The notes below the pieces were generated by a model. The model was not told the DNA's origin and did no database searches. It worked only from the letters and a program-made list of their open reading frames with translations. From contig JAADGA010000097.1 of assembly GCA_013152615.1 (NCBI GenBank), positions 1 to 6,253 on the forward strand: a stretch of DNA of 6,253 nucleotides. The letters run 5' to 3'. Position numbers and translations under genes: made by a program. This document shows positions 1 through 5,591 of the stretch, piece after piece. Positions within the stretch are counted from its first letter, which is position 1; each line of letters starts with the position of its first letter. Source of the DNA: Alphaproteobacteria bacterium. GTDB lineage: Bacteria > Pseudomonadota > Alphaproteobacteria > Sphingomonadales > Emcibacteraceae.

Positions 1-2
1 TC

Positions 3-2039
3 ATGATTTATATCCGTGGTGTCGGCCAGAATGACTTTCTGTTTACCACCGACCCCGGGGTCGGCATCTATATCGACGGGGTCTATTACGCCCGGGCGGT
101 CGGCGGGGTGTTCGACCTGCTTGACCTGAAACGGGTGGAGATTCTCCGGGGGCCACAGGGCACGCTTTTTGGCAAGAACACCATCGGCGGCGCGATAAAT
201 ATGATCACCAGGAAGCCCAATGGAGACACCGGAGCCCAGGCCTCGGTGACCATGGGCAGTTATAACCGGCTCGATGTGCGCGGCAACGGAGATTTCAGCA
301 TTGTCAAGGACAAGCTGTTTGCGAAATTGTCTTTTTCCAGCAAGCATAGTGACGGTTATGGCAAAATTCTTGATTTCAAAACCCGCAAAGTGGTCGGCCA
401 TAATGGCAATATAAATTCGACCTCGGCGCGGTTGGCGCTCCGCTGGCTCGCCAATGATAATCTGGAGGTGAATTTCAGTACTGATTTCACCCGTGAACGC
501 GAGCAGTCAACGGTCCGGACGTTGCAGTATCTCGACACCTCGACCGGACTGGCGCCGCTGTGGAATGCGCTGGTTGGCGGCCCGGCGGGAACCCCGCTTA
601 CCTCGGCCTATATGACCGGCAATCCCTATACCAATTACAGTACCGGCCCGAACATAAATGATATCAATGCCTGGGGCACCAACCTGACCATTGACTATCA
701 GATAAGTGACAATACCCATATAAAATCCATTTCAGCCTACCGCGGATTTGATGCGAATTTTGGCCGGGATGGTGACACGACCCCGCTGGCCTACATTCAT
801 ACCCACGACCGCCAGACCCAGAGCCAGGTCAGTCAGGAATTCCAGCTTGGCGGCACCGCCGCTGATCAGAAGCTCAACTGGCTGACGGGATTATTCTATT
901 TCCATGAAAAAGGAACCGACAAGAATAATGTTGTTCTGGCTGACGGGCTTTATAATGCGTTGCAGGCGCTGCCGGGGACATTGAATGGCTCCCCGCTGAG
1001 TGCGCCGACGGCACCGGGCGGCTTTGGCAATCCGATAAATGTTCTGCTTGATCTCGATTTTAATATCAGTAACGCGATTGATATTAAAAGCTATGCGGCT
1101 TTTGCCCAGGCAACCTATGATCTTACCGACAAATTATCGCTGACACTTGGTGGCCGTTATTCCTATGACAAGAAGGCCTATACTCTGGTCCACAAGCGGG
1201 TCAACAGCGGCGCCTTTATCGTTCCGCTGACGACGGTGAGAGGGAAATGGGGCTCGTTTTCACCCAAGTTCAGTCTGAATTATCAGGCTACTGAAGATTT
1301 CATGACCTACGCTTCCATTTCAAAAGGCTTTAAAAGTGGCGGCTTTAACGGTCGTCCCACCACCAAGTCCTCGGTCGAGGCTTTCGGCCCGGAAAAAGTT
1401 CTGGCCTATGAAGTCGGCTTTAAGTCACAATGGGCGGAAAATCGGGTGCGCTTGAATGCCGCGGCTTACTATAATGACTATACCGACATTCAACTGGGCA
1501 GTATCAGCGCGGATTCCACCGGCAATCTTATCCTGATTGTCCAGAATGCCGGCAAGGCTATTGTCAAGGGCTTTGAGGTCGAGTTACAGGCGGTCCCGGT
1601 CCCGGGATTGAGGATCGACGGTGGCCTTGGCTATACCGATTTCACTTTTACCAAACTTAATGCCGGGGTTCGCGATGTTACCCTTGCAACCCAACAGCCC
1701 AACACCCCGAAATGGTCGTCAAATCTTGGCATAAGCTATCGTATTGAGATGAAAGATGATGCCGGACTGACCCTGCGCGGCGATTGGAGCTTTTCCAGCA
1801 GCGTCTATAAAGATGTCCAGAATACACCGGCGCTGAAGCAGTCAGCCTATAGTCTGTTCAATGCCAGAATTACCTATGAGCCCGGGGAAGGCAGCTGGAA
1901 TCTGTCGGTATTCGGCACCAACCTGACAAATAAACACTATATCGTCGCCGGGGTTTCGACATTGGGCAGTTTCGGTATTGTCGAGGCGGTTTATGGCAAG
2001 CCACGGGAATGGGGCATTAGTCTGGGGTATAAATTCTAG
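3..2039 (+). CDS. TonB-dependent outer-membrane receptor, 5'-truncated by the window edge
   Basis: An outer-membrane receptor of this family takes up a ligand through a 22-strand beta-barrel, energised by TonB-ExbB-ExbD. The 678 visible residues begin inside the plug domain. Residues 4-10 (IRGVGQN), 18-27 (PGVGIYIDGV), 44-57 (RVEILRGPQGTLFG) and 59-72 (NTIGGAINMITRKP) are the conserved plug motifs. The barrel follows from about residue 75 to the end and includes the typical strand YASISKGFKSGGFNG near residue 436. The protein ends in GYKF, an aromatic C-terminal residue as expected for recognition by the Bam machinery. The signal peptide, TonB box and first part of the plug, roughly 100 residues by family comparison, must lie upstream, so the ATG at 3 is an internal Met and not the start. 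No frameshift is visible. The substrate cannot be read from the sequence. Its position just before a hydrolase/SDR run on the same strand suggests import of that pathway's substrate, which is inference. Confidence 0.96.
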   Translation: MIYIRGVGQNDFLFTTDPGVGIYIDGVYYARAVGGVFDLLDLKRVEILRGPQGTLFGKNTIGGAINMITRKPNGDTGAQASVTMGSYNRLDVRGNGDFSIVKDKLFAKLSFSSKHSDGYGKILDFKTRKVVGHNGNINSTSARLALRWLANDNLEVNFSTDFTREREQSTVRTLQYLDTSTGLAPLWNALVGGPAGTPLTSAYMTGNPYTNYSTGPNINDINAWGTNLTIDYQISDNTHIKSISAYRGFDANFGRDGDTTPLAYIHTHDRQTQSQVSQEFQLGGTAADQKLNWLTGLFYFHEKGTDKNNVVLADGLYNALQALPGTLNGSPLSAPTAPGGFGNPINVLLDLDFNISNAIDIKSYAAFAQATYDLTDKLSLTLGGRYSYDKKAYTLVHKRVNSGAFIVPLTTVRGKWGSFSPKFSLNYQATEDFMTYASISKGFKSGGFNGRPTTKSSVEAFGPEKVLAYEVGFKSQWAENRVRLNAAAYYNDYTDIQLGSISADSTGNLILIVQNAGKAIVKGFEVELQAVPVPGLRIDGGLGYTDFTFTKLNAGVRDVTLATQQPNTPKWSSNLGISYRIEMKDDAGLTLRGDWSFSSSVYKDVQNTPALKQSAYSLFNARITYEPGEGSWNLSVFGTNLTNKHYIVAGVSTLGSFGIVEAVYGKPREWGISLGYKF

Positions 2040-2040
2040 A

Positions 2041-2160
2041 GTAGCCGTAGCCTGAGGTATTAATACCAGAGTAGCCGTAGCCTGAAGTATAAATTTCAGA
2101 GTAGCCGTAGCCCAGAGTATTAATACCAGAGTAGCCGTAGCCCAGAGTATAAATTTCAGA
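2041..2160. repeat. Four-copy 30-bp tandem repeat after the receptor stop codon
   Basis: Four exact-length 30-bp units start at 2041, 2071, 2101 and 2131. All begin GTAGCCGTAGCC or a one-base variant and end CAGA. Units 1 and 3 carry TTAATACC in the right half, while units 2 and 4 carry AAATTTC. Units 1 and 2 carry CCTGA in the middle, while units 3 and 4 carry CCCAG. The last 30 bases of the preceding region (2011-2040), which include the receptor stop codon, align in register with unit 2 at 21 of 30 positions, so the array probably arose by duplication of the 3' end of the receptor gene. It is not a CRISPR, because there are no unique spacers. It fills most of the 149-bp gap before the VOC gene. 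Confidence 0.95.
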
Positions 2161-2188
2161 GGATCCGTTAACAGGGAAAGAGGAAAAA

Positions 2189-2707
2189 ATGCAGAAAACT
2201 GGTAAAATTCTCCAGATGGCCTATGTGGTTGATGATCTTGAAACAGCCGCCAGAAACTGGGTCGAAATGACCGGCTCCGGCCCAATGTTTATCGGGGTGG
2301 ATTTTCCGATTATCAATCGCCGTTACCGCGGGGAGCCGACCGAGGTCGAGCTTTCCCTGGCGCTCGGTTTTTCCGACGGACTTTGTATCGAGTATATCTA
2401 TCAGAAGAATGATGTCCCCTCGATTTACAATGACCGGCCCCTGATTAAACCGATCGGCTTTCACCATTGGGGGATCATGACCCGGGACCTTGAGGCAGCG
2501 GTGGCCGACTGGCAGGCAAAGGGCTGTGAGAAAGCCTTTGAGGGTGAGGTCGGTGTTGGCGGGCGCTTTGTCTATATGGACACGGTGGCTAAACTGGGTG
2601 GCATGATAGAATTGATTGAGGTCAATCAGAAAGTTGAAGATTTTTTTGCTTTTCTGGAACAGTCCGCAGTAGATTGGGACGGGACCGATCCGGTTCGATA
2701 TCTCTAA
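2189..2707 (+). CDS. VOC-superfamily (glyoxalase/bleomycin-resistance fold) protein
   Basis: This is a 172-residue protein with two beta-alpha-beta-beta-beta modules, the usual vicinal-oxygen-chelate architecture, resembling the Glyoxalase_4 group. Module 1 starts with ILQMAYVVDDLETAARNW (residues 7-24) and ends near CIEYIYQ (66-72). Module 2 starts with FHHWGIMTRDLEAAVADW (91-108) and ends with GGMIELIE (137-144). By fold comparison the probable metal ligands are Gln9, Glu68, His92 or His93, and Glu141 or Glu144, so a divalent-metal site looks intact. Family members include epimerases, dioxygenases and lyases, and the reaction here is not identifiable. The start at 2189 is supported by AGAGGA at 2179-2184. 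No signal peptide is visible, so it is probably cytoplasmic. It is the first gene of the four-gene run, which points to a role in the same catabolic route (inference). Confidence 0.9.
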   Translation: MQKTGKILQMAYVVDDLETAARNWVEMTGSGPMFIGVDFPIINRRYRGEPTEVELSLALGFSDGLCIEYIYQKNDVPSIYNDRPLIKPIGFHHWGIMTRDLEAAVADWQAKGCEKAFEGEVGVGGRFVYMDTVAKLGGMIELIEVNQKVEDFFAFLEQSAVDWDGTDPVRYL

Positions 2708-2733
2708 GGCCCGCACTCTGGCGAGGCCGAAAC

Positions 2734-2781
2734 CAGAAATAAGGAAACAGGAATAAGGGGTCAGCAATAAGGAAACAGGAA
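2734..2781. repeat. 28-bp-period direct repeat duplicating the hydrolase translation-initiation region
   Basis: Two 20-base copies, at 2734-2753 and 2762-2781, differ at one position and share the perfect 16-mer AATAAGGAAACAGGAA. The second copy supplies the purine-rich sequence (AAGGA at 2769-2773, AGGA at 2777-2780) directly before the hydrolase ATG at 2784. The first copy is a second Shine-Dalgarno-like sequence about 30 bases further upstream without a nearby start codon. Confidence 0.93.
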
Positions 2782-2783
2782 AA

Positions 2784-3743
2784 ATGCCACAATCCCCCGA
2801 CGATCAAACAAAAAATCTTCTTGAAACCATGGCGGCCAATCCCGGCCCCAAACTGTATGAACTGCCGGTGGAAGCTGCCCGTGAAATGCTCAAGGTCGTT
2901 TCAAAAATATTTGAACTGCCATCCTGTGATGTTGGTAAAATTGAGGAATATCCGATTTCCTATGACGGCGGAGAGTACCGGGTTCGCTGTTACCACCCGC
3001 CGGGGTCGGACGAAAAAATAATCCCGGCAACCCTTGTCTATCATGGCGGCGGCTACATGCTCGGTGATCTTGATACTCATGATACCATTGCGCGTTACCT
3101 CTGTTTGCACGCCGGTCACAGGATCATCAGTGTGGATTATCGTCTGGCACCGGAGTTCCTGTTCCCCGCCGGACTGGAGGATTGTTATCATGCGCTGCTA
3201 TGGGTAAATGAGAGGGCCGGGGAGCTAGGCATTGACCGGGACAATATCTCGCTTGTCGGTGATAGTGCCGGTGGTAATTTATGTGCCGGGGTGGCGGAGC
3301 TGTCCCGGCGGCGGGGCGGCCCGGAAATTGCGTCCATTGTCATGCTCTATCCCTCCTGTGATGGCCGGATTGATACGGATTATCCTTCTCGCAGCCTTTA
3401 TGGCAATGGGGACTATTTCCTCGGTCGGAAAGACGTCGAATGGATTTCACAGAATTATACCAAGAGTGAAGACCCGGCAGAAAATATACTTCTGTCACCG
3501 ATCCTGAACCGGAATTTTGATGGCTGGCCGCCGACACTGGTGGTAACGGCGGGTATGGATATATTGCGGGATGAAGGCCGGGCTTTTTATCAGCTGCTGT
3601 GCCAGCATGAGGTGCCGACCCGCTATCATAGCTATGATGGCACTGTACATGGTTTTGTCTGCTTTGCCGGGGCGCTAGATATTGGCAAAAAATGTCTTGC
3701 GGATGTTGTCCATTATTTAAAGAGCAGCGACAGGCGCATTTAA
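2784..3743 (+). CDS. HSL-family alpha/beta hydrolase (esterase/lipase, abhydrolase_3 type)
   Basis: This 319-residue serine hydrolase has the usual length for the hormone-sensitive-lipase/Aes family. The oxyanion-hole motif HGGG is at residues 87-90, preceded by the strand ATLVY. The segment VDYRLAPEFLFPAGLEDC (117-134) is typical of the family. The nucleophile elbow GDSAGG is at 159-164 with Ser161. The acid is probably Asp259 in AGMDILRDEG, and the catalytic His is His289 in TVHGF. The triad is therefore complete. The N-terminal 50 residues would form the cap helices. No signal peptide is seen, so it is probably cytoplasmic. Likely substrates are carboxylic esters, lactones or similar bonds of a small or medium hydrophobic molecule; the exact one is unknown. 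It lies 76 bp after the VOC gene and 37 bp before the first SDR. Its stop codon falls inside a 23-bp duplication, which makes the last residues (RRI) recent-looking. Confidence 0.95.
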   Translation: MPQSPDDQTKNLLETMAANPGPKLYELPVEAAREMLKVVSKIFELPSCDVGKIEEYPISYDGGEYRVRCYHPPGSDEKIIPATLVYHGGGYMLGDLDTHDTIARYLCLHAGHRIISVDYRLAPEFLFPAGLEDCYHALLWVNERAGELGIDRDNISLVGDSAGGNLCAGVAELSRRRGGPEIASIVMLYPSCDGRIDTDYPSRSLYGNGDYFLGRKDVEWISQNYTKSEDPAENILLSPILNRNFDGWPPTLVVTAGMDILRDEGRAFYQLLCQHEVPTRYHSYDGTVHGFVCFAGALDIGKKCLADVVHYLKSSDRRI

Positions 3744-3760
3744 AGAGCAGCGACAGGCGC
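3715..3760. repeat. Perfect 23-bp tandem duplication across the hydrolase stop codon
   Basis: Positions 3715-3737 and 3738-3760 are identical. The first copy encodes the hydrolase C-terminus, and the second supplies the TAA at 3741-3743. Because 23 is not a multiple of three, the duplication shifts the frame. Removing one copy would let the hydrolase read on through Leu-Ile-Phe-Gly-Arg to a TAA at 3776-3778, three bases before the next start codon. Perfect identity suggests a recent event. Confidence 0.97.
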
Positions 3761-3770
3761 TTAATTTTCG

Positions 3771-3776
3771 GGAGGT
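3771..3776 (+). promoter_or_regulatory. Strong Shine-Dalgarno for the first SDR gene
   Basis: GGAGGT lies four bases before the ATG at 3781 and is the strongest ribosome-binding site seen in this window. It would overlap the stop codon of a non-duplicated hydrolase, which would have coupled the two genes. Confidence 0.85.
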
Positions 3777-3780
3777 AATC

Positions 3781-4569
3781 ATGGCTGGATTTGACGGAAA
3801 AGTGGCGATTGTAACCGGGGGCGCGTCGGGAATCGGACGGGAGACCGCCGTCAGGCTGGCGGCCGAAGGCTGCCGGGTAATCGTTGCCGACATTAATTCT
3901 GATCAGGCGACCGAAACCGCCGCCGCGCTGGCGACAAATTCAATCGGTTTCAATCTGGATGTTGCCTCGGAACAAAGCTGGGATGACATCATGACATGCG
4001 CGGAAAATATTTTTGGCGGCCTTGATATTCTGGTCAACAGTGCCGGTGTCGGCTTTGCCGATAATTTTGAGGATATGCCGCTGGAAAACTGGAATGCCAT
4101 GATTTCGGTCAATCTGACCGGCTCGTTTCTCGGCTGTCAGAAAGCGGTCGGGCTCATGAAAAAAACCGGCAATCCCGCCACTATTATCAATATATCCTCT
4201 GTCATGGGTCTGGTCGGCGGCGAAGACATTGTCGGATATAGTGCTTCAAAAGGCGGGGTGACACTGTTGACCCGGTCGGTGGCGTTATATTGCGCCGGCA
4301 AGGGCTATAGCATCCGCTGCAACAGCATTCACCCGACCTATGTTGATACGGCGATGCTTAACCCGATTGCCGAGGCATTAGGCAGTCGCGAGGTCATGCT
4401 GGCGGGGATGGCCGCTGAAATTCCCCTCGGTCGCGTCGCCACGCCGTCTGATATTGCTACGGCAATCCTGTTTCTGTGTTCGGCAGATGCCGGCATGATT
4501 ACTGGCCATCAGATGGTCATTGATGGTGGCCAGCTGGCCGGCCTGCCAGCACAACATTCACCGGGGTGA
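3781..4569 (+). CDS. Classical short-chain dehydrogenase/reductase, first of a tandem pair
   Basis: This is a 262-residue Rossmann-fold NAD(P)-dependent oxidoreductase. The cofactor motif TGGASGIG is at residues 12-19. Asp37 follows the second strand (VIVADI) and favours NAD(H) over NADP(H). Asp60 is in the NLDV motif. The usual NNAG motif reads NSAG at 86-89. The catalytic tetrad is Asn111 (SVNLTGSFLG), Ser140 (NISSVMG), Tyr153 and Lys157 (YSASK). The stretch IRCNSIHP (178-185) and the C-terminal VIDGG (246-250) are typical of classical SDRs related to 3-beta/17-beta-hydroxysteroid and cyclic-alcohol dehydrogenases. It probably interconverts a secondary alcohol and a ketone in the cytoplasm; the substrate is not determinable. 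The start is set by a strong GGAGGT. The stop codon overlaps or closely precedes the second SDR gene, so the pair is very likely co-transcribed. Confidence 0.95.
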   Translation: MAGFDGKVAIVTGGASGIGRETAVRLAAEGCRVIVADINSDQATETAAALATNSIGFNLDVASEQSWDDIMTCAENIFGGLDILVNSAGVGFADNFEDMPLENWNAMISVNLTGSFLGCQKAVGLMKKTGNPATIINISSVMGLVGGEDIVGYSASKGGVTLLTRSVALYCAGKGYSIRCNSIHPTYVDTAMLNPIAEALGSREVMLAGMAAEIPLGRVATPSDIATAILFLCSADAGMITGHQMVIDGGQLAGLPAQHSPG

Positions 4570-4572
4570 GGG
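4568..4572 (+). promoter_or_regulatory. Probable Shine-Dalgarno that selects the GTG start at 4581
   Basis: GAGGG overlaps the stop codon of the first SDR and lies eight bases before the GTG at 4581. The alternative in-frame GTG at 4566, which overlaps the stop as GTGA, has only ACATTCACCGGG before it, which is a poor ribosome-binding site. This favours 4581 as the start, although translational re-initiation at 4566 cannot be excluded. Confidence 0.6.
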
Positions 4573-4580
4573 CAATTATA

Positions 4581-5384
4581 GTGGGAAATAACCAGATAGC
4601 GGAGAATAACCAGCGCCTTAAAGCCAAAGTTGCCGTGGTAACCGGCGGGGCATCCGGGCTTGGGCTCGCAATCGCGGCCATGATGGCCCGGGACGGCGCG
4701 CGCGTCATCATCACCGATATTCAGGGGGATCAGCAGCAGGCCGAAAAAATCGGTGTGGAATTTATCCGCCACGATGTCACCGATGAGCGCCAGTGGATCA
4801 CTATTCTGGACAGGATTGATAAAAAATATGGCCGGCTGGATATTCTGGTAAATAATGCCGGGATCAGCGGTGGCGGTACGGGGACAAATCCGGAAACAAC
4901 GACAATTGATCAATGGCGCAAGGTTCAGGCAACAAACAGTGACAGCGTTTTTCTCGGCTGTAAATACGCCATTGACTATATGCGCCGCAGTGGTGGCGGC
5001 TCGATCATCAATATGTCGTCGATCGCCGCTCTGGTCGCAACCCCTTTCATTACCGCTTACGGGGCCAGCAAGGCCGCCGTTCGTCAGCTGACAATGTCGG
5101 TGGCGCTGCATTGTGCGACAACCGGGTCGAAAATCCGCTGTAACAGCGTCCATCCCGGTCAGATCAGAACCCCGATGCTGGAAAAGCTGTTTGTGGAAGC
5201 CGCCGACCAGATGACTGTCCCGGTGGCGGTGGCCGAACAGCGGTTTCTGGAGAGGATTCCGCTGGGGCAATTCGGCACCCCGGACGATATCGCCAGTATG
5301 GTTGTGTTTCTGGCCTCGGATGAAGCAAAACACATAACCGGCGCCCAGTTCGTCGTCGATGGCGGTATGCAGCTGAATGGCTAG
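4581..5384 (+). CDS. Classical short-chain dehydrogenase/reductase, second of a tandem pair
   Basis: From the GTG at 4581 the protein has 267 residues (272 from the alternative GTG at 4566). The cofactor motif TGGASGLG is at 21-28. Asp46 (VIITDI) suggests NAD(H) preference, and Asp65 is in the HDV motif. The canonical NNAG is at 91-94. The catalytic residues are Asn119, Ser147 (NMSSIAA), Tyr160 and Lys164 (YGASK). IRCNSVHPGQIRTPM (185-199) and VVDGG (258-262) complete a standard classical SDR. It shares fold and motif spacing with the upstream SDR but diverges widely between motifs, so the pair is an old duplication or two independently acquired paralogues. Two consecutive dehydrogenases after an esterase suggest successive redox steps, or enzymes for two stereochemistries or positions (inference). 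It is the last gene before the terminator. Confidence 0.94.
   Translation: MGNNQIAENNQRLKAKVAVVTGGASGLGLAIAAMMARDGARVIITDIQGDQQQAEKIGVEFIRHDVTDERQWITILDRIDKKYGRLDILVNNAGISGGGTGTNPETTTIDQWRKVQATNSDSVFLGCKYAIDYMRRSGGGSIINMSSIAALVATPFITAYGASKAAVRQLTMSVALHCATTGSKIRCNSVHPGQIRTPMLEKLFVEAADQMTVPVAVAEQRFLERIPLGQFGTPDDIASMVVFLASDEAKHITGAQFVVDGGMQLNG
4584..4613. repeat. Weak 18-bp-period repeat at the second SDR start
   Basis: AATAACCAG occurs at 4587-4595 and 4605-4613, within a slightly longer imperfect match (10 of 12 bases), 18 bases apart and in frame. It encodes Asn-Asn-Gln twice in the poorly conserved leader before the Rossmann fold. The match is short and may be chance. Confidence 0.4.
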
Positions 5385-5485
5385 GTGGTCCTGACCCTGA
5401 ATCTTTCAGACCGGTGCCGCCCGGGAAGCGGCCTGTTGATATCAAAGCCCGTGCCTCCCTGAAGGGCGAAATCCGTGGCAATCAA

Positions 5486-5518
5486 TATTGCCGTCATCAA
5501 TCCGGCAATAATTTTTTT
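5486..5518 (+). terminator. Intrinsic (Rho-independent) terminator closing the SDR operon
   Basis: TATTGCCG (5486-5493) pairs perfectly with CGGCAATA (5503-5510) around a nine-base loop. One A and then seven Ts (5512-5518) follow. It lies about 100 bp after the second SDR stop and before the candidate promoter of the DUF721 gene, so it separates the catabolic run from the downstream genes. Confidence 0.85.
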
Positions 5519-5534
5519 GTTTATCGGCTTACCA

Positions 5535-5563
5535 TTGGCGGTTAATTTATCTATACATAATAT
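5535..5563 (+). promoter_or_regulatory. Candidate sigma-70-type promoter of the DUF721/DciA gene
   Basis: TTGGCG (5535-5540, -35-like) and TAATAT (5558-5563, -10-like) are separated by 17 bases in an AT-rich stretch immediately after the terminator. Each hexamer matches the consensus at four of six positions. The transcript would start near 5570, about 20 bases before the ATG at 5592. CATAAT at 5556-5561 is an alternative -10. Confidence 0.45.
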
Positions 5564-5591
5564 TGGGTGTCACAATGGAATTGTCAGCATC

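Noticed and set aside
2041..2160. Possible CRISPR array because of regular 30-bp repeats
   Set aside because: The units are directly contiguous with no unique spacers and no cas genes are present.
1842..2285. Minus-strand open frame with a 10-residue periodic segment (ATATL repeated)
   Set aside because: The periodicity is only the 30-bp DNA array read in reverse; the rest is antisense to the receptor and VOC genes, with no recognisable domain.
2168..2767. Minus-strand open frame of 199 codons opposite the VOC gene
   Set aside because: The plus strand encodes a well-formed VOC protein with a ribosome-binding site; the antisense frame has no supporting features.
4509..5333. Long (274-codon) minus-strand open frame opposite the second SDR
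   Set aside because: It is exactly antisense to a gene with complete SDR motifs and its translation (Cys, His and Arg-rich) shows no domain, so it is a shadow frame.
5416..5432. GCCGC/GCGGC hairpin with a seven-base loop, considered as the SDR terminator
   Set aside because: The stem is only five pairs and no T-run follows; the hairpin at 5486-5518 is much better.
5164..5481. Minus-strand open frame reaching into the gap after the second SDR, considered as a gene remnant
   Set aside because: Most of it is antisense to the SDR, and the intergenic part has no recognisable motif or ribosome-binding site.
5475..5591. N-terminal extension of the DUF721 protein from a GTG at 5475, resembling a membrane segment
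   Set aside because: The segment contains an intrinsic terminator and promoter-like hexamers and lies outside the DUF721 family core; the ATG at 5592 gives a normal-length protein.
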